In this document: positions 12,272 through 24,162 of the stretch, piece by piece
Layout of the letters: every line of letters begins with the position of its first letter
Position numbering within the stretch: position 1 is the first letter of the stretch
Assembly: GCA_024663395.1 (NCBI GenBank)
Contig: JANFAH010000032.1
Span: 124,001-188,000, forward strand
Direction: 5' to 3'
DNA from: Pisolithus tinctorius
Lineage: Eukaryota > Basidiomycota > Agaricomycetes > Boletales > Pisolithaceae
DNA: 64,000 nucleotides
Translations under genes and position numbers: made by a program
Notes under the pieces: model-generated
Told to the model about the DNA's origin: nothing
Database searches by the model: none
What the model saw: only the letters and a program-made list of their open reading frames with translations

Positions 12272-13313
12272 ATGGTCTTCCACAGTCGCGTCGCACTTGC
12301 TGAGGACTACGACCTCTCTCAGTCCCAGATTGATGAGTACCAGAACAATGTTTGTTGCGTACTTGTGCTGAATGGAGTTGTCTTCGCTGACGGAAACCCC
12401 CAGGGCCACATCCTGCTCAGGAATGTCATTCCTAAATCGGCGATCCCTGAATTGCGCGTTGCCGTCTTGCGAGCCCACGAAGCTCTCAAAGCCGAAGAGG
12501 AGGACTTCCAGAAGGCATTCCGCATCACCCAAAACCAATGGCAAATCAACGACGTCGTGCGTGCTCATGTCTTGTCTAAGCGCTACGCAGGTGCGTTCAT
12601 GATGATCAGGCACCAACCTCATGCTCACGGTGAAGGACAAGGAATCGCTGCGAAGTTGTTAGGTTGCCGTGACGTGCGGATTTACCACGACATCACCTTC
12701 TTCAAGGACGGTCTTGGTAAAGGCAAACGGACACCGTGGCACCAGGACGGGCACTACTGGTGAGTGACCTCTTTCTAAACGCTAGCTCTGAACGTACAAC
12801 GAGTTGTGCCCGTGGTGACAGGCCCCTTGACACGGACAAGTGCATAACCCTTTGGGTTCCGCTGATAGATTGTCCGGTAGACATGGGTCCTATGTCGTTT
12901 GTGTCGGGTTCACACCTCAGTAGACATGCTGAGCATCTGCCGATTTCTGATGAGAGCGATGAATATATCAGAAATTTGGTCGAGAGGGAAAACCTTTCCG
13001 TGCACCCCGCGCAACATATGAACGCAGGAGATGCGACATTGTAAGTATCTCGCTCCTACCTGTCGGAAATCAGGCTTAGCACAATTATTGTAGCCACTCT
13101 TGCTGGACGTATCATGCTGCGGCATGCAACACGACAGAAAATACTAGAATTGCTTTCGCTATCGCGTACTATGATGCCGATGCAACGATTCCCCTGCAAC
13201 CGCCGACCAATGAACGGCGTGCTGCCAACCTGGCCAGGTGGTTCCCTGGGGCCGTACCCGGCGGGCCTGCGGCCACTGCCAAGAATCCTGCTGTTCTTTT
13301 TCCCTGTGATTGA
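12272..13313 (+). CDS. Phytanoyl-CoA-dioxygenase-like (PhyH) Fe(II)/2OG oxygenase
   Basis: Three exons (12272-12759, 12822-13040, 13094-13313) join in phase to 308 residues, about the usual length for the family. The iron site is visible: HQD in TPWHQDGHYW (end of exon 1) and the distal His in TYHAAACNTTENTR (exon 3), where the final Arg is placed to bind 2-oxoglutarate. MGPMSFVSGSHLSRHAE is the conserved PhyH core strand-loop. Members hydroxylate or rearrange lipids and fungal metabolites (AusE/PrhA-type enzymes in meroterpenoid pathways belong here). The substrate of this one is unknown. Start chosen because the peptide and preceding 100 bp are conserved in dead copy 1. It appears intact. 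Confidence 0.88.
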
Positions 13314-13505
13314 GTATTCATTGATACCTGATGGAACGAGACCACCCCCCATTTTGCCGTGGTCTGTGGTAGGTGCTCGCATTCATCGTCGTGCTTGTAT
13401 GGTCAACCCAACGTCGTTCGCCAGGGGGGTCGGCAACTCGTCTCTCCTACCACGAACACAGATACTTGTCCGGTATTTATAGCGTAGAGGTTACAGTCGC
13501 ACAGC

Positions 13506-13946
13506 TGGGAATAAATGATAGCACAAGGCGCAAAATAATTGTTCATCAGATTCCATCATACTATTGTAAACATTGTTATGAATTGGGTTACAAAAAATGT
13601 CAATATTGTTACGGACGAGACGCAGACATTATGCTGAAGGTGACTTACATGATGTAAGCCAGTCTCGGATACCACCATGCTCACACTATTGAAAACTGGC
13701 ACGACAGTAATGTTCACATAAGTGCACAATATCATTTGGCATAACTCCTTTGTGGTGGGAGTAGTAGCATTTGAAAAATACCCTTGCAGTATTGTAATGC
13801 AGTTTCATGACACTGCCCAAATAATTGTAACTACATTATCTTGATGCTCATTTTGCAAAGGCTCTCAGTTAGCAACTACCATGGCAAGAGAATTGGCACC
13901 CCAAGCACCTAAGATGCACAAAAACAGACATAGTACTTCCAAGTCA
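13506..13946. other. Intergenic, nothing recognised
   Basis: An AT-rich stretch between the convergent PhyH and MFS transporter genes. No gene or repeat was recognised. Confidence 0.5.
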
Positions 13947-16528
13947 TCAAAGTGTGTACCTAAAACTCTCTTTGCCTAGAACTTCACTTCCCTCCATCTT
14001 CCCCTGCTGCTGGAGAGCATCTTTACAAGCATTGATGCGTCGGTATGTCAGTGCTATGATAGGCACAGCGATCATACCCATCGCCAGAAACATGATTTCG
14101 ATGCCAACTAGTAGGTTATGACTTCAGTGTTATCAGGATCAACTAGCAGAGCAAAGTGACACGAACGTCCAAGGAGATATCTCGGTGCGTCTTGGCTGCG
14201 GAAGATATTTGACGCGATCGCTCCCCCTAAGTTGCCCATGCAGATCACTAATGCCATTCCAACCGCTCGCTTGCACTTCCCCTCCAAGTTGTTTGCCAGC
14301 CTTTGATACAAAGCATGGTTACACGATAATTCACGGTACCTTACGCCGGGTTAGACCCTACCATATTATGGAACCTACCCCTCCAGTATATGGTCCAGCT
14401 ACGCAGAGGTAGGTCCCGAAGTACTTCACGCCATTTGGCACATCAGTGATGTTGATGATAAAGCCCACGATGGCTATCACTTGCGAGGCAAATATGAAGG
14501 GTGAGCGTCGTTGCATCTTGTCGGATAAGTCTGCAATGACAAGGAGAACGATGACTAAGTTGGAAGTCAACATGTGAGCCTGCTCTCAGAACTATGCTAT
14601 GGCACCCTCACCGCCGAAGACGTATGGTGGCACGGAAAGCAATTGACTCGTTGAAGTGGTGTATCCGAAGCTTTTAACAGTCAGCAAATGCCTGCCTTGG
14701 AGGGGGGCCAGATATACTTGTTGATAATCGTTCTTTTACTCTCGTCAATTTACTGACTGTCATTACTAGACGAGACTCACGGGAGAAAGTATGTGATGCC
14801 GTAGACTGGGTTCCATTTCCATTCAATACTTGAGTGCAAGTAGCCTGGAGTTACTTACGAGGCACCGTAATTGACATTTGTACAATACACATCGCCCATA
14901 CCTTCGCCACAACGTGAGTCCACCTCTGTAAATCTGGCAAGTGATATCTTACTACATACCTGCCAGTCCGTAAAGGCTGCTCGTACTTGTGCAGCTACAT
15001 CACCCTTCTCATCCACTTCGGAAAACTCTGCTGCCTCATTACAGGTCTGAAATGCACCAGAAGGATAAAGGTGCTCACCTCTTCGTTGGGTGATATATTG
15101 TTGCTCTTTCGGCGTCAGGAATTTGGCCGTCGATGGATAATCCACCATTACTGTGTTGCTGGTCTATGGCTATTGTTTTACCCGGGACAAGGGATGAACG
15201 TACCAAACAGGGCGACGGAACCTACTACGGTTGTAGCTATACCTTCAAGGATCTAAGGCAAGTTTTGTTGGCGTGTCAGGGAGCGGCCCAATCGCAGTAT
15301 GGAAGGCGCACGAAAATCCACGACCAACCCTGATACCCTCCGTCTCCATCCATGAAATTGATGCCATATGCAAGTATTCCCGAGAAGGCGCCTTGCGAGG
15401 AGAGTTAGCTACTAAATTAAAATCAAGATATGCATCAAATGCACCAGCTGAAGTTGCTGCTCCGAGGAAGAGTGCGAACCGGCGTTGAAGCATATACTTC
15501 GGATACCACATTGTGAGGCTCAAAGACAGACATTAGAAAAAGAGAGAGAGATTATAGTAAAAAGGTACTAGTATGCAACGCCAGGATAAAAACCACTTTC
15601 TGCGATTCCCAAGCAGAAACGCACTCCAACCAGCTGAGCGTAGCTGTGACAATGTTAGCACAGGCAACACGAAATAGTATTACTCACGTTTTTACGAAAC
15701 CCATGGACATCCTGAGGAGCAGCACAAATGAGCCGAGGATATCGCATTTGAGTTCATACTCTTACATAACGAGCCCCCAGAGGATCTGCTCAAAATTTTC
15801 GAGAGCACCAGAAAAAAGGGAATAGCCACTCACCATCGTACCCGCAAGCCATCTTTGAATTCATTAGGTATGATCTCACAACGCAAACGTGCATACTCAC
15901 TTAGAAGGCGGGACAAATTGAATAATATAACTTGTGAGGAAGTCAGAGATGCGGGATTACACCCATTACAGATACACACTTGGCGGGGCAATCGAGAATG
16001 CTGAAAGACTGGACAACGGCCGAGTTGCTTCTAGTTTCACAATTTGAATGGTAAACGAAATGACGTACTATGAAGAATAACGTCTGCAAAGATACCTTCG
16101 TCAAAACCAAGTGGTTCTCGTAAGAGGTGCGTAGACTTACCAAGGCAACATTGTATTGATTCCCATCAAGCCCGAGTTGCGTCATTAATCCGTCCAATTT
16201 AGCGTTACCTGGAAGGAATGAGTGGGGCGCTTGCGAGCATCATAGACAAGCTAGTTTCACCAATGTTTCCTGGATATACCGTGCAACAACCATGCAACAT
16301 CGCCATATCTGCTTAAGTAAAGAACGTACCGCGGTCCATGAAACAGAGTAGATACATCAAAGCAATGACAGGCATGAGTTTAAGGTCGACTTTGCGCCAT
16401 AGTTGAGACTCCTCTTTGGGGGTGAGAAGAACAGGAGCACGAGGGAACGATAAACCGGCCTCAGACTTCTCACCAGCAATGTGATCTTGCCGGACGTCGT
16501 CAGCATCGAAAGTGATTGACTGCTTCAT
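13947..16528 (-). CDS. MFS transporter, anion:cation symporter (Dal5/Seo1-like) family
   Basis: A minus-strand gene cut by well over a dozen introns, with phases that agree across every junction I traced. It starts at 16528 (MKQSITFDADDVRQD) with a hydrophilic N-terminus and a first helix reading IALMYLLCFMDRG, which after splicing a 9-nt micro-exon (16261-16269) continues NIGNAKLDGL, the hallmark of the ACS family. Further landmarks are VRFCLGIAESGFYPGVAYYL, a QRRFALFLGAATSAG helix, GWSWIF followed by ILEGIAT, VMVDYPSTAKFL in the central loop, YGITYFLP, GYTTSTSQLLSVPPYVFGG, and a C-terminal GIEIMFLAMGMIAVPI helix before TGA at 13947-13949. Members carry organic anions, vitamins or ureides across the plasma membrane. 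It appears functional; the substrate is not predictable. Confidence 0.87.
16261..16269 (-). other. 9-nt micro-exon in the MFS transporter gene
   Basis: Minus-strand bases GAAACATTG lie between two complete introns (16270-16329, 60 nt; 16209-16260, 52 nt), each with GT...AG ends. Including them turns the first helix into DRGNIGNAKL, exactly the family motif. Skipping them deletes three residues of that motif without a frameshift. Confidence 0.85.
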
Positions 16529-17029
16529 GAACGGGGATGTTTGAAACAGCGCAGGCAGGGAAACGATCCTTATCTACACTAGCGGGACCCCTTAAAATCC
16601 TTGCAGAAAACCATCCAAATACTGGGTCCCCATGCTGCGCCAAATCAACTTCAGATTAGCCTGGCCATACCTGGAAAATGCAACACGCAGGGTGCTGAAA
16701 ATAGACGGAGGTGGTCACATTACTCGAGAACAATGTGCTCCATAGCGATAATCCGTCAAAAATATGTCTTTTTCCCGCGCGAGGTCCAGTGGATACCTTT
16801 AAGAGGTGTGCGCGCCTTCCAGGCTATGCATCCGGCATTCAGTAAATAGTGAGGTTGTATTCAGTCGCACAGCACAATAATGACAGGATTGTTGGGTGCC
16901 GTGAAGGTGGTTGGTTGGACTAGCCTATTGCGAAGAGCCATAGCCATCAATCGGTCCGAGGGCAGCAGCCAGTTGGGACTGTGTATCAGTATCATGCTTG
17001 CTACATTCCAATGTCATCATGAGGTCTGT
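16529..17029. other. Intergenic, nothing recognised
   Basis: Upstream region of the MFS transporter gene. No gene, repeat or clear promoter element was identified. Confidence 0.45.
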
Positions 17030-17760
17030 TAGTGGTCTGTTCCAGTCGTGGTGTTCTCCAGTACGAAGGTGCGAATAAAGCATCCGTCAATTTCGGAGTG
17101 CCTGAATACGATGATCGGAAGAATCCGAGCTGAAAACTTCCAATCATAATTTGTCATCCGATGGCGGAAGAAAAGATTGAAACGCTCGACCAAAGGCCCA
17201 GCCTGGGATACGAATAAGGGACCTTCATGCATAGTTGGCATCACCAACGGGGGAGAGAGGTAAACTTTCATGGCCGAGAAGACCTCGTCGACGGTCTCTC
17301 GGGGTATACTACAGTGATTGTTAACCATAGCTCTATGGCAAATGACTGATGTTTAGGTAGCAGAAACTTGTGCCCACTGCAAAACAACACGACTATTGAA
17401 TAGGCATCCCTTATTCTTATTTACTGACCCAAAGTAGCCGGTTCTTCAGGTGCCGACGCACGTCCTATATTGCTACTCAATTTGTGAGTCTAAATAGTGG
17501 TACTAGGGGCGGTGGAGACTACGCACATCATATAATGGGTTTACTGTCGAATGCACCGCTCATCGAGGCCGCCGTGTCTGCCAGAGACATATTGCTCGGA
17601 GTCCTTGTCACTCTTGAGGCATCATGATTCATCTGTTTTCACCGCCTCCGCACTAACCAGATAGCTCCATCGTTTCCCTCGGAATGTTCAAAGGATCGAT
17701 CCCTCCGAAGCGATCCCACCCTACTGATCGTCCGTCGGATGATACGTGGTTTGGCTCTAT
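17030..17760 (-). pseudogene. Relic of an isopenicillin-N-synthase-like dioxygenase gene and its promoter
   Basis: Read on the minus strand, about 17640-17750 matches 26520-26640 (both contain TISRVGS and a RDRSFEHSEG / RGRSLEHSKG stretch). Further on, about 17330-17245 matches the exon at 27118-27208 (IPRETVDEVFSAMKVYLS against IPQETIDEVFSAMKAYFS). The order and orientation are the same as in the gene at 26862. The exon here has a 2-base insertion in the NHGIP motif and loses homology after about 90 nt, so only a decayed fragment remains. Confidence 0.7.
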
Positions 17761-18306
17761 TGTGAGTATAACGTGTCTCAGGGCCCTTGGACATAACGTG
17801 ATATAATGATGGGCCAGGTAAGGTAGACACATCACGAGGTAGAACCCAAGGCGGACTTTGTGGAGACTGTGTACATGGATCAGAGGCGCAAAGATTCAAG
17901 TTACGAAAGTAATCAAGAGGTCGTAGGATCACGGGTACAATGAACGGATCTTGGTAGACCAAGAAGGACATGCTAGTCTGTAGACCGTAAGTATACCGTA
18001 GTGCATCCCAGGACCCTCCGGTATAGCACGGAAGAATGATGACAGGTGTCTCGCCGCCATATCATCGCCGTTACCAGCGGACGGATGCAAACAACGACAG
18101 ACCTATCCCTTGCATTTAGTCGGTGCAGCAGGCCAGGACTTATCGTGCGCGGTAGCATCTACTTACCTTGGTTTTAACCAGCGGACTGAGACGCAACCGA
18201 GCGGCCCGGTCGAGTGCGAAGTGTCGCCCCTTATTTCCGTTTCGCCATTTGCATGGTCAGATTGTCGATGTACACCTGTAGTGTTGCGTTCTCCGACGTG
18301 AGTTTG

Positions 18307-18614
18307 TCAACGTCTGTCTGAACGTTGTGCACTCTCCCAAGCAGCGCTAGACGAGATGAGGTGTATAAATAATAGCAAAGGGTTAGTGGACAATGACCTA
18401 AACACCGTATTGCACATACCTTTCAAATCGTCCTGCGCTGCTGCGATTTCCCTGTATGCGATGTTGAAACAAGCTCGCTTGTCAATCCCGCGAACAAGAG
18501 CCGTACCAAACGCACCGCAAAACTTGTTCCTTCCTAATCGCATCCTTGACGATATCTTGTGTTTCAGGCTCTGATTCTCCCCATGCCGCAGACTCGTAAA
18601 ATTCATTGAATGCC
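18307..18614 (-). other. Possible exon of an unrecognised gene
   Basis: On the minus strand an ATG near 18614 opens MAFNEFYESAAWGESEPETQ, and an overlapping frame continues FGTALVRGIDKRACFNIAYR up to a GTATGT donor near 18420. The two frames differ by one, so this is either two exons or a frameshifted relic. I do not recognise the family. Confidence 0.3.
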
Positions 18615-18619
18615 ATCCG

Positions 18620-19891
18620 AGTATTGCGGGTATTCGCTGTCATGCAGTGTCATGCACGGGCAATGATGATGTACACAGTGGGCCACCACCCCCAGAAGAG
18701 GGGTGCGCTACCATTTCCAGAAACGTTTCCATCTCTGCAGGCCATCGGCGGCACAGTGGAGAAGAAACCTGGATACTGGTTATCTTCCCTCTCCTTCCCT
18801 CTCTATGTGGGTATGCAGATGCTTACTACCACACCGCGGCGAGGGGTGTTGTCATCTTCCTAGATTCAGGTGGAAGTTAGCTGGTTCCTCTTCGCCCTGG
18901 AATGCATGTCTTGCAGTGCCAGCATTCTTGTGAAACGCCTTGCCGGAAGTGGCGTGTTGAAATGCAAATTCAGGCTCTCCCAAGGTAGTTTTTGGTCTTG
19001 ACTCTTTATTTGGAGTCTTCGTTGTGGTATTCACTTTTCAATCCGTCGTACCGGCCTCCCCGAAATCCACACAATAACCAACAGTACGCAGATGATCGGG
19101 ACACAAGCCACTGTTGTGATGGGAGACATGATGCATGAACCATCGTCCAATCCACGCTCACTGCCAATATTAGGAGAGCAGTGGTGCTTGCGATAGGATA
19201 GGCGGTTCTTTACAGCTCAGATCGGAGACCCAGTATTCATATCTGGGTCGACTTAGGTGCGCCATTCAGGCGATTCTGCCACACAGTGGTTCTGTAAGAC
19301 ATCCTTGCTTTCCCTGGTGGAAGTCCCCTAACTACATAGAAGATAGCAGTTCCTGCAAATGTACAGGTATGGATGTTGCGGTGCGGCTGCAGCAATCTGG
19401 ATTTGGCATTCGTCAATGCGATATCCTATGTTGACGAGAATCAAGTACTCCGGAGGTTTGTAAGCCGGAGAGGGTGCACCACCCGCGCTGACACCCTCGA
19501 GAATCCTCTGGTAGTCAGCCACAATACATGTGTAGCATTCCAATGTGATCCATGTTTCATTAGCCCGTGGTGCGTCATGGGCGCTGGATGTTGTGATCCG
19601 ATCGGATGGAGGGCCACGATTTGCGCGGACTTGCGTGGTCTGCTTAGAAACGCCATCGTTAGCATCATTTTTTGGTACGACTCTTTAGTAAACGTACGGC
19701 CTTCAGATGAGGCTGCGCACAACAGGTATCAGCAGCGCCCCTTTGGCTCCGGAGTTCGCGACTTCGGACAGACGGACATACTGCTCTAATAAGGGTAGTA
19801 TGCGATGATAGTACTAGGCATTTTTGGCATGTGTTTGTCACTGAACGCTAATAGCCTCCCAAAGGGCTGCGGCAAGCGGAGCTGGGGCGAG
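18620..19891. other. No recognisable gene
   Basis: About 1.3 kb with only scattered short frames. A minus-strand stretch near 19380-19560 reads CYTCIVADYQRILEGVSAGG and could be an exon of something, but no family or partner exon was found. Confidence 0.4.
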
Positions 19892-19899
19892 TATAAAAT
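19892..19899 (+). promoter_or_regulatory. TATA box of the first cystine-knot-like gene
   Basis: TATAAAAT lies 75 bp upstream of the ATG at 19967. The three related genes have a similarly placed TATA element. Confidence 0.6.
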
Positions 19900-19966
19900 A
19901 AACCGGTGGCACCAATACAACCTTGCCGCAGGTCAGACGCGTCCTTGCCCACTATCACGAATTATC

Positions 19967-20246
19967 ATGCGTCCAACCCTACTTTGTTTCTTCGTTGCGT
20001 CTCTCCTCTCCGTCGTCGCCGGTGTTGCCGTCCCGGGGTCAAGCTCTTGGAGTTTTGCTAGCGTTGCACAGAAGGAGCGGTGCACTCCAACAGGCAAGTT
20101 CTGCCCGGGGTATGGTGAAGCAAATTGCTGCAGCGGTAAATGTAATGTGCTCCGCGGGCCCGGCTTCGTCCGCATTGGTATATGTTCTGTGAGTTTCTCA
20201 GCCGGCGTTCCCATGCGTTGATCTTTACGCCCCCTTCCAGCAGTAA
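19967..20246 (+). CDS. Small secreted cystine-knot-like protein 1
   Basis: Exon 1 (19967-20188) encodes 74 residues: a signal peptide (MRPTLLCFFVASLLSVVAGV), a short Ser-rich pro-segment ending QKER, then six cysteines spaced C-x6-C-x7-CC-x3-C-x13-C. That is the framework of inhibitor-cystine-knot (knottin) peptides. A GTGAGT donor follows one codon after the last cysteine. The acceptor near 20240-20243 brings in TAA almost at once, so the second exon carries little but the stop. If unspliced, the frame would run to 20221. Its role is unknown: secreted effector-like, inhibitory or structural peptides are all possible. Three relatives lie at 57127, 58398 (minus) and 63382. Confidence 0.8.
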
Positions 20247-21288
20247 TCATTTTGCTTCGTTGCCAACACGCACACTCGTTGGGAGTTGAGTACTAGTTTC
20301 CGACCAATCGGAAAACTTGCCATGGCCAGCCACTGGGGATTATCATGTGGGGAAAATGTTTTGCCCTCGCTATTATGTAAACCGATGCCCATTCTTGATT
20401 CTGAAGCGAGGGAGGGGATGACGAGAGTGGATTGAACTCTCCATTTTTGGTCCTTGATGCCGTATAATATGGGGAGTCACTGGCCATGCGTAGAAAGTTC
20501 AACCGAACAGTGCCGTTGAACAGCCGGTGCTATTTTATACCTATTCTATTCAATTTGACAGAAGTTGTCTCAGTAATTTCAGCATGTCAGTCGGCAGACA
20601 GCCGAATAGTTATGGGTGTGGAGTCAAAAATGAAATGGGAGGCAGTTCTGCTGAGAGATCTGGATGGTGACATGTCACTTACAAATAATGTGTCTTGCTC
20701 CAAGAGTCACCTACAGTGGACACAGGCTGGGTACCATGCAGCTTGCGGCACTATTCACTCGGATCAACAACGAAGTTTTTTCATAGCGTTACTTACCTGT
20801 CAATTGGCAGCGCTAGAAAAGTTGGTGGCCTGCTAATTGATGCAGTCCCAACTATATTTGTACTCCGACGTCCAAACCTTCCTTCAAAAGAATGGCTCGT
20901 TTCGCAGAGTTTGCTTCTGGAAACCAGCTCCAATAGAGTTCTGAGTCAGATGAACTTGTGAATATCTGAGCAAACAACCACCGGACTGTCAGTCGTCACA
21001 GCCTCGAGGGAATAACCTTCGGATGCCTTTCCCGAGCCGTACACTGGTTGGAGGAGGCAACGACAGCCCACGAAGACAGGATCCCGTTGTACGGTCCGTG
21101 CCCCATGCGATGGGCGTTAGAAGGCGGTATTGTTTAAGGGCTTGTTTACAGCCCCTAGAGTGGTCGTCAATGGACAGGGGTTATTCTCTCCCAATCGGGG
21201 CATACAAACAAGGCTGCAACCAGCTGCCACCTCACTGCTTCACACAACGACTGCACGCCAATTGGAAGAGACACTGCCAGTGAAAACG
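20247..21288. other. Intergenic, nothing recognised
   Basis: About 1 kb between the secreted-peptide gene and ALG6. Only short frames without domain pattern. Confidence 0.5.
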
Positions 21289-24012
21289 ATGCAGGATGCT
21301 AAACCCCCAACAAAGCGTTCTCGGGACAGAACTGTGTCGCTGGATGTACATCCCCAGTATCGAGCGTCCATGCGCAGCCGCGGCTCAACTCGCAGCCCAA
21401 AAGGCGCGGGCCCGTACGTGCTTGTACTAGAATGCGATATAAATCGTTGTTGATTTCAAGTACTTTGAAAATAGGTCTGATGCTGGGCCGTCCGAAATAC
21501 TTTCTCCCATTCCACGACGCCACCCGTTGCACTCGTCCGAGAGTCTTACTTGGCTTCAAGTAGGTTCCTCGCATTCCGAGGCAGACTTCCAAGCGCGATG
21601 CATTTCTCCTGCCTCCGTTACTTCTTCTGTTGCCTCCACGTATCCATACTCGAGCAGCGCCAGCAAACGCCTTAGCTTTAGTGTGTTACAACAGCCAGAT
21701 TTGACTGCCCGGGGCTCACGGACTGGGTCGACACGGAGAGGCCAGGAAACTAGTCGGGATGACCCAGGCGCTGGCAAACGATGGGTCAGATGGATGCACA
21801 AGCAGGGGATGAAAGCGTGGGTCGTCCCTCTTGCTATTGCTACGTCGGCTTGGGTAAAGTGGAGCATAGGTCTGGGTGATTACTCCGGTACGTGCGTCGA
21901 AAATTTTCAAATGAAACTATTATCTTCTGGACAGTCTTTAATTCCAATCTCCGAAAGGTCATGCCACTCCACCAATGTTCGGGGATTATGAAGCTCAACG
22001 ACATTGGATGGAGCTGGCCATACACTTAGCGCCCCAACAATGGTATACGTACGATCTACAATACTGGGGTCTCGACTATCCACCACTTACCGCTTATATA
22101 TCCTGGTTGTGCGGGAAAGTGTGAGTATTGGGATGTCCATGCTCCCCGAGGCTACTTGTGCTGACGTCCGGCGTTTATGAAAGTGGATCACTTATCGACC
22201 CTTCGTGGTTCGCTTTCGAGGAATCTCGCGGGATCGAGACGTATAATAGCAAATTATTTATGCGCTCCACCGTCGTTGCGCTCGACATCCTAGTGTATGT
22301 TCCGGCCTTATATGCGTTCACGCGAATATGGCATAGGTCAAGGTCATTGAGGACACAGGTATTTGCTCTTATTCCATGCTTGGTGTAGATTGTTCAGGAC
22401 GATATAATAGCACGCATCACTCTTGATACTCTTATTTCAACCCGCTCTGCTTCTCGTAGATTTTGGCCATTTCCAGTATAACTCGGTCATGTTGGGTACG
22501 CGACCAGTGTCTGCTAATACGAGTCTAATTGCTGAGGTTACACAGGTCTTACGCTCCTTGCCCTCAATTCATTCGCAGTTGGACGGGACCTCCTCGGTGC
22601 GGTATGCTTTGTCCTCAGTTTGGCTTTCAAGCAGATGGCCCTCTATTATGCCCCTGTTATTGGATCTTATCTCCTTGGGAAATGCATTTTCCTTGGTCCA
22701 GTTCAAGGGTGAGCCTATCTCCGCACTCGGACGTTGCGGCGTAACTAAATAATACTGGCTCGCAAGAACTCGACTATTTATTCGTGTTGCTGTTGTCACA
22801 CTATCCTCGTTTACCCTTCTCTTTGCCCCGTTCTTACCTCCGATCGCTCCCCTTTCGACATTCTTCGCTGCCATATCGCGTATCTTCCCCTTTGCACGTG
22901 GCTTATTTGAGGACAAGGTGGCAAACTTTTGGTGCTTTACTAATGTCACCTTGGTGAAATGGAAGCAACTGTTCCTGGGGAAGGAAAGTCGACTTATCAG
23001 GCTCTCGGCTGCCCTTACAGTTGCCGGTTTTCTGCCTGCCGTGTTTGGGCTCCTTTGGGGCTCATTCAAAACGCGACTGCGCACTCACCCCCAAGTCGTT
23101 TCCAGAGAGGGAGAAGCTCATGCTATCTCGTTCGCAACACCAGCGCGTACCCCATCACCAACGTTGCCTTTATTGCTGTATGCTTTGCTTACGACATCGA
23201 TGTCCTTTTTCCTCTTTTCGTTCCAAGTGCACGAAAAGACGATATTACTGCCGCTCTTACCACTCACATTGCTACTTTCCGGTGCCACGGTTGGGGATGA
23301 GGTATATTCCTTGGGGATTCTAGGCAATGTGGTTGGTGTATTCAGGTGAGCATACCGCATTAATCCCACCCCCCGGGAAAATTGACGCTGTTTCGCGCGG
23401 GATGTAGTATGTGGCCTCTGCTGAAGAGGGACGGACTTGGTGTGCAGTATATCGCCACACTACTTTTGTGGTGCCGACTCGTCGGTTATAACCCATTCTG
23501 CTTAAGACTCGACTCTTTCGTCGGACTACTGTCCACTGTATGTATCCCACCTTCTATGTGTTCGATCCTGGGCTAAACGAGTAATCGGGAAACAAAAGGC
23601 CGTCAATGCCGCGATGATACTTCTTCATCTCCTGGAACTCATCGTGACACCACCAAACCGTTACCCTGATTTGTTCCCTGTCCTCAACGTACTTGTCAGC
23701 ACGCCTGTCTTTGGGTTCATATGGCTTTGGAGCATTAAACGGGGTATCGAGGTTGGCTGGGCACTAGGCGGGCTGCCAGGATCTGGCACCGACAGAGGTT
23801 TTAAGGATCACGATGACGGAAATCCGACAGAAGAGTTGCTCAATTTGCCGACTGCGGGTCCGGTGAAGAGTGTGCGGAGGGAGCACGGAGCCCGTGCGGT
23901 CAGTCTTGGGCATGCGAGCGGACTGACGTTGGCTAGTACCAGTGGATACAGAGATCCTCGGCGGAGAGCTGTCGACCGGCTAAGGGGAAGTAGTGCTGGC
24001 ATAGATGAGTAA
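21289..24012 (+). CDS. ALG6: Dolichyl-P-Glc:Man9GlcNAc2-PP-dolichol alpha-1,3-glucosyltransferase Alg6
   Basis: ALG6 adds the first glucose to the lipid-linked N-glycan precursor in the ER membrane. Exon 1 is 21289-21413 (Lys/Arg/Ser-rich cytosolic extension), exon 2 21475-21887, exon 3 21958-22120, exon 4 22184-22358, with further exons to TGA/TAA at 24012; all phases checked agree. Signatures are [12 protein letters not shown] and [13 protein letters not shown] in the first luminal loop, [18 protein letters not shown], then [46 protein letters not shown] and [20 protein letters not shown]. Many hydrophobic helices fit the GT-C fold. The long N-terminal extension (about 160 residues before the first helix) is common in basidiomycete members. 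The gene appears intact. Confidence 0.93.
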
Positions 24013-24162
24013 AAGATGGTGGGTAGGACACTCCATTTATTTACGGTATCGTTAGCTTGGTAATTTCGTCTCCCTACTCAGATCTAGGATTCCATATATC
24101 GTACATCACATGGCATAGAGAATCACATCTTCTATCAGGTTCCCGATCACCAGTCTCCACGT

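Noticed and set aside
22569..23084. 171-codon minus-strand frame
   Set aside because: Antisense shadow of ALG6 exons, which carry clear family motifs.
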